NCBI GenBank assembly: GCA_015487405.1
Contig: WFPV01000115.1
Coordinates: 1 to 9,815, forward strand
Length of the DNA stretch: 9,815 nt
Reading direction: 5' to 3'
Origin: Aquifex sp.
GTDB lineage: Bacteria > Aquificota > Aquificia > Aquificales > Aquificaceae
Made by a program: the position numbers and the translations under genes. Shown one piece after another: positions 1 to 5,759 of this stretch. Each line of letters opens with the position of its first letter. The first letter of the stretch is position 1. The notes below the pieces were generated by a model, which was not told the DNA's origin, searched no databases, and saw nothing but the letters and a program-made list of their open reading frames with translations.

Positions 1-25
1 CCCCCCACCTCCCTCCACCAGTTTT

Positions 26-49
26 GGCTGCCCGCCCGGGCAGCCCTTT
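26..49 (+). terminator. GC-rich stem-loop, probable rho-independent terminator of an upstream gene
   Basis: Positions 26-33 (GGCTGCCC) pair perfectly with 38-45 (GGGCAGCC) around the loop GCCC, giving an 8-bp G+C stem followed by CTTTCT. This fits a short intrinsic terminator for a gene to the left of the window. The T-run is poor, and bases 1-25 are too short to assign to any gene, so the direction is an inference from the CTTTCT tail. Confidence 0.45.
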
Positions 50-64
50 CTAAATTAATAAACG

Positions 65-622
65 ATGCTATACTTCAGTTCTGACTTTCACCTTTACCAC
101 GAGAACATAGTAAACCTGAGTCCAAAGATTCGTTTCAAGGGATTTGAAATCGTAATCTTAAACAACTTGTGTAAACTTTTAAAACCTGAGGATACCCTCT
201 ACGTAGTCGGAGATTTTACCTGGCACTTCAACGATAAAAGGGGATACCTACGGTGGTGGAAAAGTCTCCCCTTCAAAAAAGTCCTTATCTTAGGAAACCA
301 CGACAGAAAACCTGAAAAACTTAGAGAATACTTCGATGAGGTTTACGAGTTTTACCATATAATTGAAGTACAAGGTAGGAGGATACTCCTTTCCCATTAT
401 CCCGCTAAAGACCCCATAACGGATAGGTATCCCGAAAGGCAGGAGCTCATTAGAGAACTTTACTTTAAGGAAGGTTGTAACCTTCTGATTCACGGGCACG
501 TCCACTGGAACGAGGAAGGGATTAGGTGCGGTTGTAGAGATTACGGCATTAAGTGTGTAAATGTAAATATAGAGTGGTGGAAGTATAAGCCGGTAAGTCT
601 GGAAAGCATTTTAAGAACCTAA
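65..622 (+). CDS. Calcineurin-like metallophosphoesterase
   Basis: A 185-residue cytoplasmic protein with the full set of metallophosphoesterase metal-ligand motifs: D7-x-H9 (SSDFH), G49-D50, G77-N-H-D80, H111 (LSHYP) and G144-H-V-H147. These residues normally hold a dinuclear Mn/Fe/Ni centre that hydrolyses phosphomonoesters or diesters. The length and the C-terminal NVNIEWW...PVSL pattern fit the small single-domain YfcE/YkuE-like branch also seen in phages. The substrate cannot be told from sequence. The ATG lies 12 nt after the CTTTC tail of the upstream hairpin, with no Shine-Dalgarno sequence before it, so a leaderless transcript is possible. It stands alone between two hairpins, so it is probably monocistronic. 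Four cysteines (C138, C155, C157, C164) are scattered in the C-terminal third and do not form a recognised motif. Confidence 0.88.
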   Translation: MLYFSSDFHLYHENIVNLSPKIRFKGFEIVILNNLCKLLKPEDTLYVVGDFTWHFNDKRGYLRWWKSLPFKKVLILGNHDRKPEKLREYFDEVYEFYHIIEVQGRRILLSHYPAKDPITDRYPERQELIRELYFKEGCNLLIHGHVHWNEEGIRCGCRDYGIKCVNVNIEWWKYKPVSLESILRT

Positions 623-632
623 ATATCCTAAA

Positions 633-655
633 TACCGCCTTCGGCGGTAATTTAT
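633..655 (+). terminator. Small hairpin after the metallophosphoesterase gene
   Basis: Positions 633-639 (TACCGCC) pair with 643-649 (GGCGGTA) around the triloop TTC, a perfect 7-bp stem located 10 nt after the stop codon. The tail is AATTTATA rather than a clean T-run, so it may be a weak terminator or an mRNA-end stabiliser. Confidence 0.45.
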
Positions 656-660
656 AAACC

Positions 661-689
661 TTGAAAGTAAATAAATACTTACTTAATTT
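661..689 (+). promoter_or_regulatory. Candidate sigma-70-type promoter for the DUF59 gene cluster
   Basis: TTGAAA at 661-666 is separated by 17 nt from TAATTT at 684-689; TTTATA at 687-692 is an alternative -10 box. Transcription from the first arrangement would begin near 695-697, at the ATG (696) of the next gene. It is supported by position just after a hairpin and before a tight cluster, but AT-rich DNA gives such matches often. Confidence 0.35.
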
Positions 690-695
690 ATAGGT

Positions 696-938
696 ATGAA
701 AGCAGTGAGGGAAAAACTAAAAGAGGTAATAGACCCCCACACGGGAATAAATATCGTGGACATGGGAATGGTGAAAGAGATAACACGGGAAGGGGATAAA
801 CTCAAGGTAGTGATAAAGCCAACGAGTCCTTTCTGTCCAGTCGGGAATTACCTAATTCAGGCGGTCAAGGAAAAAGTAAAAGAGCTCGGATACGACGCTG
901 AGGTTGAGCTTGAGGGATACCTCTTCGGAGAGGGGTGA
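696..938 (+). CDS. DUF59/MIP18-family Fe-S cluster assembly protein
   Basis: An 80-residue single-domain protein of the MIP18 (DUF59) family, whose members (SufT, the PaaD N-terminal region, eukaryotic Cia2) help mature or insert Fe-S clusters. The family signature is present: D13-P-H-T-G followed by I20-V-D-M-G24, and the S44-P-F-C47-P-V-G50 segment carrying the conserved cysteine expected to contact iron or cluster. Its length is that of a minimal domain. The ATG has only AGGT directly in front and no properly spaced Shine-Dalgarno, so translation may be leaderless. The next gene starts 3 nt after the stop. This close coupling to a DUF2249-DUF1858 gene suggests a shared role in sulfur, Fe-S or nitrogen-oxide metabolism. 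The client protein is unknown. Confidence 0.85.
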   Translation: MKAVREKLKEVIDPHTGINIVDMGMVKEITREGDKLKVVIKPTSPFCPVGNYLIQAVKEKVKELGYDAEVELEGYLFGEG

Positions 939-941
939 GAT

Positions 942-1427
942 ATGAAATTAGACGTTAGAGGTTTAGAACCTCCCCAGCCTATGATAAAGATAGCGAAGGC
1001 TTTAGAAGAGCTAAAGCCGGGAGAGGTGCTGGAGGTTCTCGGCTCAAGACCATTTGCACACCTCATTCCCCGTCTCAAGGAGCTCGGTTACGAATACGAA
1101 CTAAAGGAAACAGAAGAGGGCTACCTTCTAAAGATATGGAAAAGGGGAGATGAGAAACCCATAGATGTTGAGAAAGCTGTTGAAGAGGAGAAAAAGAAGG
1201 AGTTCGTTATAGACGAAAACACCAACGTGGGGGAACTACTCAAAAGATACCCGAAGGCTTTAGATATTCTAATTAAATACGGCTTTACGCCGTTAAAGAA
1301 TCCGATTCTTAGGAAGATACTCCCCCATACGGTGACCCTCGGACAAGCGAAAAAGATTAGACGACTTTCTGACGAGAAATTTCAAGAGCTTTTAAAGGAG
1401 CTCAGGGAGCTTGCTAAAAATGATTAA
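942..1427 (+). CDS. DUF2249-DUF1858 two-domain protein
   Basis: A 161-residue soluble protein built from two small domains. Residues 1-68 are a DUF2249 domain with a TusA-like fold: L3-D-V-R-G-L-E-P-P-Q-P13 keeps the family pattern, with Pro replacing the sulfur-carrier Cys of TusA. Residues 69-87 are a charged linker. Residues 88-155 match DUF1858 (V89-I-D-E-N-T, Y103-P-K-A-L, Y113-G-F-T-P-L, then a Q135-A-K-K helix), a domain found at the N-terminus of ScdA/RIC-like di-iron proteins and in hybrid-cluster contexts. A strong Shine-Dalgarno (GAGGGGTGAG, 930-939) decides the ATG at 942. Both domains commonly occur near denitrification, NO-response and Fe-S repair genes, but no biochemical role is established. 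The 3' end overlaps the membrane-protein gene by 8 nt. Confidence 0.8.
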   Translation: MKLDVRGLEPPQPMIKIAKALEELKPGEVLEVLGSRPFAHLIPRLKELGYEYELKETEEGYLLKIWKRGDEKPIDVEKAVEEEKKKEFVIDENTNVGELLKRYPKALDILIKYGFTPLKNPILRKILPHTVTLGQAKKIRRLSDEKFQELLKELRELAKND

Positions 1428-2538
1428 ACCGGAAGGTCTCGTAAAACTAACTCCTTGGTATATCTTGATTTCTTTACTATTCATTCCCCTATCAATCCTT
1501 TTAAAGATTCTCGGAAAAGCCTATACGGATTTCCTTATTTACTTTGTCTATCCTTTTCTCATTTCGGGAACCCTCTTTCAGATTTACCCCACAATTCAAG
1601 GACAAAGGTTAAAGCTTGAAAAACTGACCTACCTTCACTTTTTCCTTTTTTTGTTCCTTTGTTTAACTTTTTTATTCACGGGAAAGATTTACTATGTTTC
1701 TTATTTTTTCGTGAACCTACTCTTTTTACTGATAATTCTCGTAAATACAAAGAAGATTGACGACCTCAATACCCTCTTTTTATTGGTAGGAAGCTTATAC
1801 CTTTCCTTTGCATCTTTTTTGCTCGTATTCTTAGGAAATTCTCTCTTCGTTAAACATTTGATAAACGTAGGTTTTATCCTTAATGTGGTATTTGGGGCTT
1901 ACTACATCTTCGTTCCCATGCTCCAGATAGAAGAATTGAATCCCAAGAAGGTTGCTTGGCTCAGCTTCTTTACCTTGAATTTATCTATTCCCCTGTTTGG
2001 CGTTAGCTGGTTTGCTATGAACTTTGAAGCGATAGCTCTCTCGGGAACTTTAATCCTAATTTCCGTTCTTTTATTATCTTTTGTTGTTTATAGAACCCTT
2101 TCCCAAAGAAAAAGTCCTATGAAGGGTTTAGATATATCCGTTCAGTTATTGATTTTAGGGCTGAGCTTTCTCGTAGGTGCTACATTGATAGGTATCTATA
2201 TGGCGAGAAGGGAAAGCTTTTCTTTGCTAACCCTTCATTCTGATGCTATGCTCTACGGATTCCTTGTTTTAATAACGCTTGGTGCAACTTATCACATAAT
2301 TCCCTTTCTTGTGTGGTGGGAAAGGTTCGCTCCCAAAATGGGAAAGGAGAAAATACCTACTTTAAAGGAGATATTGCCTCCGAAAATCTTAGAAAATACA
2401 GCTATAGTTTACATGGGAACTTTATTACTCTACCTTACCGGAGTTTTTGAAGAGGTATTTTTAGGTGTTATGGCTCTTGCGGTTTTTGTATATACGCTAC
2501 ATCTGACAAAGGTTTACTTTCTGATTAAAAATAGTTAG
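1420..2538 (+). CDS. Polytopic membrane protein, heme-copper oxidase subunit I / NnrS-like
   Basis: A very hydrophobic 372-residue inner-membrane protein with about 12 predicted helices. I start it at ATG 1420, which overlaps the previous stop as ATGATTAA and has GGGAG at 1405-1409 about 10 nt upstream; a TTG at 1411 would add three residues and is less likely. Three helices share G-x-x-[FY]-x-x-x-P (residues 50-57, 159-166, 288-295), spaced 109 and 129 residues apart, suggesting a threefold internal repeat of four helices. The last unit has H273 near the helix start and H292 within the motif, resembling the H...GF...G..YH..P pattern of CcoN-like and NnrS-like heme proteins. Few other candidate heme or copper ligands are visible, so a full oxidase is unlikely. 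It probably acts with the two upstream soluble proteins; its function is unknown. Confidence 0.75.
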   Translation: MIKPEGLVKLTPWYILISLLFIPLSILLKILGKAYTDFLIYFVYPFLISGTLFQIYPTIQGQRLKLEKLTYLHFFLFLFLCLTFLFTGKIYYVSYFFVNLLFLLIILVNTKKIDDLNTLFLLVGSLYLSFASFLLVFLGNSLFVKHLINVGFILNVVFGAYYIFVPMLQIEELNPKKVAWLSFFTLNLSIPLFGVSWFAMNFEAIALSGTLILISVLLLSFVVYRTLSQRKSPMKGLDISVQLLILGLSFLVGATLIGIYMARRESFSLLTLHSDAMLYGFLVLITLGATYHIIPFLVWWERFAPKMGKEKIPTLKEILPPKILENTAIVYMGTLLLYLTGVFEEVFLGVMALAVFVYTLHLTKVYFLIKNS

Positions 2539-2539
2539 T

Positions 2540-2682
2540 GTGAACAAGGAAGAGTATATAAAAGAAAGGATAAAGTTTTTGACCGAGTATTTGTGAAAAT
2601 TCTGCGGGTGGTATTAATAGCAGTAGGGGGAGGTTCTGCTGGACTATTTATAAAGCTTGATACTCCAGTTAAAGCTTTTTAA
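2540..2682 (+). pseudogene. Probable decayed small membrane-protein gene
   Basis: Two short ORFs abut here. GTG 2540 reads 18 codons (beginning MNKEEYIKERIKF, charged and helical) to TGA 2594-2596. GTG 2593, overlapping that stop as GTGA in another frame, reads 29 codons (MKILRVVLIAVGGGSAGLF...) to TAA 2680-2682 and makes one hydrophobic segment. Joined, they would look like a single small protein with a charged N-terminal helix and a membrane helix, broken by a one-base frame change and cut short. Neither start has a convincing Shine-Dalgarno. Real overlapping micropeptides are an alternative. The position between the housekeeping cluster and the BREX operon fits debris at an insertion boundary. 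Confidence 0.3.
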
Positions 2683-2683
2683 C
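2668..2683. repeat. Short AT-rich inverted repeat in the pre-BREX intergenic region
   Basis: GTTAAA (2668-2673) is the exact reverse complement of TTTAAC (2678-2683), with a 4-nt spacer GCTT; AAAGCTTT at its centre is itself palindromic, and AAAGCTT also occurs at 2652-2658. It could be an operator or a weak transcript end, but such short AT-rich repeats also arise by chance. No clear promoter was found between 2539 and 2826. Confidence 0.2.
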
Positions 2684-2718
2684 CCTTTAAATTCTTAGAT
2701 TGTTGGAAAAATTAAAAA

Positions 2719-2729
2719 AGGAGGGTGAT
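2719..2729 (+). promoter_or_regulatory. Near-consensus Shine-Dalgarno of the 27-codon leader ORF
   Basis: AGGAGGGTGAT is close to the ideal anti-16S complement (AGGAGGTGAT). Its GGAGG core (2720-2724) lies 9 nt before ATG 2734. It is the strongest ribosome-binding site in the window, and the following brxP start has none of its own. Confidence 0.7.
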
Positions 2730-2733
2730 AAAA

Positions 2734-2817
2734 ATGAATGAGTTTTTTCAAATAGTAGCTTTTACAGGTTTCTTGATTTCAAGCGTAGTTCCACTTGTAA
2801 GCTTATATAAAATGTAA
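2734..2817 (+). CDS. 27-residue hydrophobic small protein or leader peptide
   Basis: ATG 2734 to TAA 2815-2817 encodes 27 residues starting MNEFFQIVAF and ending SLYKM. There is one uninterrupted hydrophobic stretch from about residue 4 to 23, an acidic start and a basic end, as in a single-pass membrane micropeptide. The case for translation is the near-perfect Shine-Dalgarno at 2719-2729 with ideal spacing. Its stop lies 9 nt before the brxP ATG, which lacks a ribosome-binding site, so ribosomes finishing this ORF may start brxP by re-initiation. I do not recognise the sequence. It may be a functional small membrane protein of the BREX operon, a translational leader, or the tail of the small-protein remnant just upstream. 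It has no run of one amino acid typical of attenuator peptides. Confidence 0.5.
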   Translation: MNEFFQIVAFTGFLISSVVPLVSLYKM

Positions 2818-2826
2818 GTATGAAAA

Positions 2827-5154
2827 ATGTTTAATTTAAAGTGGGAAAAAGGAAACCTTTTGGTGCTTTCGTCTGAGGGAGAAAAGGGGGAATATTTTCC
2901 CGTATTTGCAGAAGAGCTTATATTTCTTGGTTTAAATAAATTTTTTAAATTTCCTACGGGCATTAAAGAACCTCTACTATGGGGAAAAGATGTAAACCAA
3001 TACGTTGAATATTACAAAGACGGAGAGCTTGTAGCAAGAATTAAAAAAGGAGCGCTTTATAAAGAACACAAAATAGACTTTGCAAAGGAAGGCTTAGTTC
3101 TTGAACCTATAGATATAAAAAAGTTATGCGAAATCAATTCTAAATACTTGGATGACCTGATTAACGAAGCACTTGACTACATATACATGGAAAGCAAAAG
3201 ATTGGAAAAGGAAGGATATGCCTACGTCGTTTCTTACAGCGGAGGGAAAGACTCTCAAGTAGTTCTTGACCTTGTTCTTGAAGTTTTATCTCCTAAAGAT
3301 GTTTTTGTGGTTTTTACGGATACAAAGATGGAACTTCCCGAAACCTACGAAATGGTAGAGTGGACAGAAAACCACTATAAGAAAATCTATCCGGATTTTA
3401 AAATTTACAAAGTAGCATCACCTTTTGACACTGCAGAACTTTGGGAAAAAATCGGACCTCCTAGCAGGATAAAAAGATGGTGTTGTAATGTCTATAAAAT
3501 CGCCCCTCAGATTAAATTTCTTGAAACCATAGGTGCGGATACATTTTATAAAACAATTCTCGTATTTGAAGGAACACGAGCAGGCGAAAGTTCAGCAAGA
3601 AGTTGTTTTGAAAGAACTTCTCCGAGAGAAAAAACTTTCAGGGAAATAAACATAAGACCTATTTTTGGATGGAATACCTTTGAAGTTTTTCTTTATCACT
3701 TTTACAAAGGTTTAAAGATAAATCCCCTATACAGAAAAGGATTTAGAAGGGTAGGCTGTAGTGTATGTCCCTTTGCGAGCCATTGGTCCGAGTATATAAT
3801 TCAAAAGGATTATCCGGAAAGAGCAAAAAAATTCTTAGTAATTTTAGAAAATTACGCTAAGAATATAGGAAAGTCTACGGAGGAAGAAATAAAAGAATAC
3901 ATATCAAGCGGAGCTTGGAAAAGCAGGTCAGGAGGGCTGGGACTTGAAACTGACGTATCCGTTGATATAGTCAGAGACGGAACATTATTAAAGGCTACTA
4001 TAACAAATTGTAGAGAGAGTATAACAGAATGGATGAAAACGGTAGGAAATGTTCAAATCATAAGCTCAGAAGATAAAAAACTTTCAGGAGAGCTGAGGGT
4101 AGGTTCTGAAATAATTCACTTTGAAATAAAGAAAGAAGGAAATAAACACTTTGTTCACTTCTCTAATGTAAATCCTCATCCTGTAATCTACAAAAAACTG
4201 GAAAACGTTCTTTACAAAAGTGCTTACTGTCTTCACTGCACAGGGTGTGAAGTAGAATGCCCATACTTTGCTGTCCAAACATTTCCATACGTTAGAGTAA
4301 ACTCCGCAAAGTGCACTCACTGTGGAAACTGTCTTGAGTTTACAGATAAGGGTTGTTATGTCGCGGAGTCTTATAATATCACTTTAGGAGGAGGAGAAAA
4401 GAAAAAGATGAATCTAAAAGTAAATAGATACTACACCTTTGGGCTACGCAAACCTTGGCTTGAGGGATTTTTAGAAGGTGGTAGAGATTGGTTTATCAAT
4501 AATACTTTGGGACCTGAGCAAAAGAAGGCTATGAATAATTACTTATTAGATTCCGAACTAATTGACAGAAAAAAGAACCCAACGGAGTTATTTGAGCTAT
4601 TGTCCAAGTTATTTTACAAGGATAGGGATACTGTATGGCAGGTGGTATGGGTAAATTTATGCATAAATTCTGACCTCTTTAGATGGTATGTTCAAAATAT
4701 CCCTTGGGGTAAAAAGTGGACAAAAGATGAACTTGTCAACCTTTTAGAAAGATTTGGAGTAAAAGAAAGAACCGCAAAAAATGCCATAAACTCTTTAACA
4801 AATACCTTTGAAAACTCTCCTTTCGGAGAATGGTTTACTAAAAAAGAAAATAAAAAAAAGTTCTTTAAGCTTGGAAGCGATGAGATAACAATTTGGGCTT
4901 TGGGATACGCATTGTATAAGTTAAAAGACCTGAAAAAATGGAAAGGAACAAGTGTAAAGGAAATATTTAGCCTAAACGATTACGGACCTTACGTTTGGTT
5001 CGGTATTTCAAAAGAGAGCTTTACAAAAAAACTTTTATCTTTGAAGGACAGAAAAATTATTGACGCTGAATTGGTTGCAGACCTTGACAACATTCACTTT
5101 TACGAAGACATAACTCCCTTGGAAGTTTTAAAAATAGCTCTTAAAAATGAATAG
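2827..5154 (+). CDS. brxP: BrxP, BREX type 4 PAPS-reductase-like protein fused to a DUF4007-like domain
   Basis: A 775-residue protein with several parts. Residues 1-120 are an N-terminal region beginning MFNLKWEK. A PP-loop ATPase domain follows with S138-G-G-K-D-S143 and the CC-x90-CxxC cysteine set (C219, C220, C311, C314) that binds a 4Fe-4S cluster in APS reductases. A ferredoxin-like part has C468xxC471xxC474xxxC478-P and C496xxC499xxC502-x7-C510. From about residue 528 a DUF4007-like domain runs to the C-terminus. The catalytic ECGLH tail of true PAPS reductases is absent, and the loop is the ATP-using type also found in DndC, so sulfur activation for DNA modification is more likely than sulfonucleotide reduction (inference). 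brxP is the defining gene of type 4 BREX. It has no Shine-Dalgarno, starts 9 nt after the leader ORF, and overlaps the next gene by 8 nt (ATGAATAG). Confidence 0.85.
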   Translation: MFNLKWEKGNLLVLSSEGEKGEYFPVFAEELIFLGLNKFFKFPTGIKEPLLWGKDVNQYVEYYKDGELVARIKKGALYKEHKIDFAKEGLVLEPIDIKKLCEINSKYLDDLINEALDYIYMESKRLEKEGYAYVVSYSGGKDSQVVLDLVLEVLSPKDVFVVFTDTKMELPETYEMVEWTENHYKKIYPDFKIYKVASPFDTAELWEKIGPPSRIKRWCCNVYKIAPQIKFLETIGADTFYKTILVFEGTRAGESSARSCFERTSPREKTFREINIRPIFGWNTFEVFLYHFYKGLKINPLYRKGFRRVGCSVCPFASHWSEYIIQKDYPERAKKFLVILENYAKNIGKSTEEEIKEYISSGAWKSRSGGLGLETDVSVDIVRDGTLLKATITNCRESITEWMKTVGNVQIISSEDKKLSGELRVGSEIIHFEIKKEGNKHFVHFSNVNPHPVIYKKLENVLYKSAYCLHCTGCEVECPYFAVQTFPYVRVNSAKCTHCGNCLEFTDKGCYVAESYNITLGGGEKKKMNLKVNRYYTFGLRKPWLEGFLEGGRDWFINNTLGPEQKKAMNNYLLDSELIDRKKNPTELFELLSKLFYKDRDTVWQVVWVNLCINSDLFRWYVQNIPWGKKWTKDELVNLLERFGVKERTAKNAINSLTNTFENSPFGEWFTKKENKKKFFKLGSDEITIWALGYALYKLKDLKKWKGTSVKEIFSLNDYGPYVWFGISKESFTKKLLSLKDRKIIDAELVADLDNIHFYEDITPLEVLKIALKNE
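4386..4410 (+). promoter_or_regulatory. Possible internal ribosome-binding site and in-frame start inside brxP
   Basis: AGGAGGAGGAG at 4386-4396 precedes ATG 4408, which is in the brxP frame (Met528) and lies just before the DUF4007-like domain. Initiation here would give a 248-residue protein holding only that domain, comparable with the stand-alone paralogue at 5147. The same bases encode a Gly-Gly-Gly-Glu linker, so the resemblance could be a by-product of a glycine linker. Spacing (11 nt from the last AGGAG) is slightly long but workable. Confidence 0.4.
4423..4923 (+). repeat. First copy of a tandemly duplicated DUF4007-like domain (within brxP)
   Basis: Codons 533-699 of brxP align without gaps over 167 residues to residues 2-168 of the next protein (5150-5650). 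By hand count about 93 positions are identical (about 55%). Shared blocks include NRY-x-TFGLRK, NNTLGP, NLC-x-NS, IPWG and the 11-residue LTNTFENSPFG. The brxP copy has about 75 further C-terminal residues, the stand-alone copy about 27. Confidence 0.85.
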
Positions 5155-5734
5155 ATATTTAACCTTTGGTTTAAGAAAGCACTGGCTTGAGGACTTTCTT
5201 TACAAACTTGAAGATTGGTTTTCTAATAACACTCTCGGACCTGTTCAATTTCAAGCTATGAAAAGATACCTAAAAGACGCAAACTTAATAGATGAAAAGG
5301 GAAACATAACACCTCTTGCAAAAGAGCTTTCAGAACTTTACAGGAACGATGAAGAAGGAGTTTGGCAGATAATATGGCTGAACCTTTGCACCAACTCCGA
5401 ACTTTTCAAGTTTTACTGCTTTGAAATTCCTTGGGGAGAAGTTTGGAATAAAGAAGAACTAATAGAAAAAATAGCTCAAAAAGGATACTCTCAAAGAACA
5501 GCAAGAAATGCCGTAAATGCCCTTACTAACACCTTTGAAAATTCACCGTTTGGAGATTGGTTCGGTAAAAAAGTAGGAAAAAAGGAATACCTAAAACAAG
5601 GACTTAAAACTTTAAGCCTAAATGCTTTAAGGTATGCTCTTGAAAAATTAGACGGGAATGAAGAAAAGCTTCTAAAAATTTTCGGTATGAATAAATCCGA
5701 ACTACAATACAATCTAATGAGGTTAGAAATATAA
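5147..5734 (+). CDS. Stand-alone DUF4007-like protein, paralogue of the BrxP C-terminus
   Basis: A 195-residue soluble protein that is a second copy of the C-terminal domain of BrxP. The match starts at Asn2 and runs through TFGLRK-x-WL (5-12), DWF and NNTLGP (23-33), IPWG (94-97) and LTNTFENSPFG (126-136) to about residue 168, after which it stops earlier than the BrxP copy. DUF4007-type proteins are usual companions of DndC-like and other PP-loop DNA-modification proteins; a DNA- or partner-binding role is a guess. The ATG overlaps the brxP stop by 8 nt and has no Shine-Dalgarno, so its translation is probably coupled to brxP, giving near-equal amounts. brxC follows after 25 nt. The gene could be a recent duplication or a specificity/assembly subunit pairing with BrxP. 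Confidence 0.75.
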   Translation: MNRYLTFGLRKHWLEDFLYKLEDWFSNNTLGPVQFQAMKRYLKDANLIDEKGNITPLAKELSELYRNDEEGVWQIIWLNLCTNSELFKFYCFEIPWGEVWNKEELIEKIAQKGYSQRTARNAVNALTNTFENSPFGDWFGKKVGKKEYLKQGLKTLSLNALRYALEKLDGNEEKLLKIFGMNKSELQYNLMRLEI

Positions 5735-5759
5735 TAAAATTATTGGTGGAGAAGGGGGA

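Noticed and set aside
857..1078. Minus-strand 73-codon frame across the DUF59/DUF2249 junction
   Set aside because: Both overlapped + strand genes match known families; the antisense peptide has Ser/Pro-rich noise composition.
1411..1419. TTG start three codons before the membrane-protein ATG
   Set aside because: ATG 1420 has a better-spaced GGGAG and the common 8-nt stop overlap; the extra residues add no recognisable feature.
2657..2691. TTGATA (2657-2662) as a -35 box for the BREX operon
   Set aside because: At 16-18 nt spacing there is no acceptable -10; TTTAAA at 2686-2691 is 23 nt away.
2820..2834. ATG at 2820 just before brxP
   Set aside because: It reads only four codons to a TAA and has no ribosome-binding site.
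4228..4260. CLHC segment of BrxP as the PAPS-reductase catalytic ECGLH motif
   Set aside because: The cysteine spacing is the ferredoxin pattern CxxCxxCxxxCP, not the single catalytic Cys motif at a protein C-terminus.
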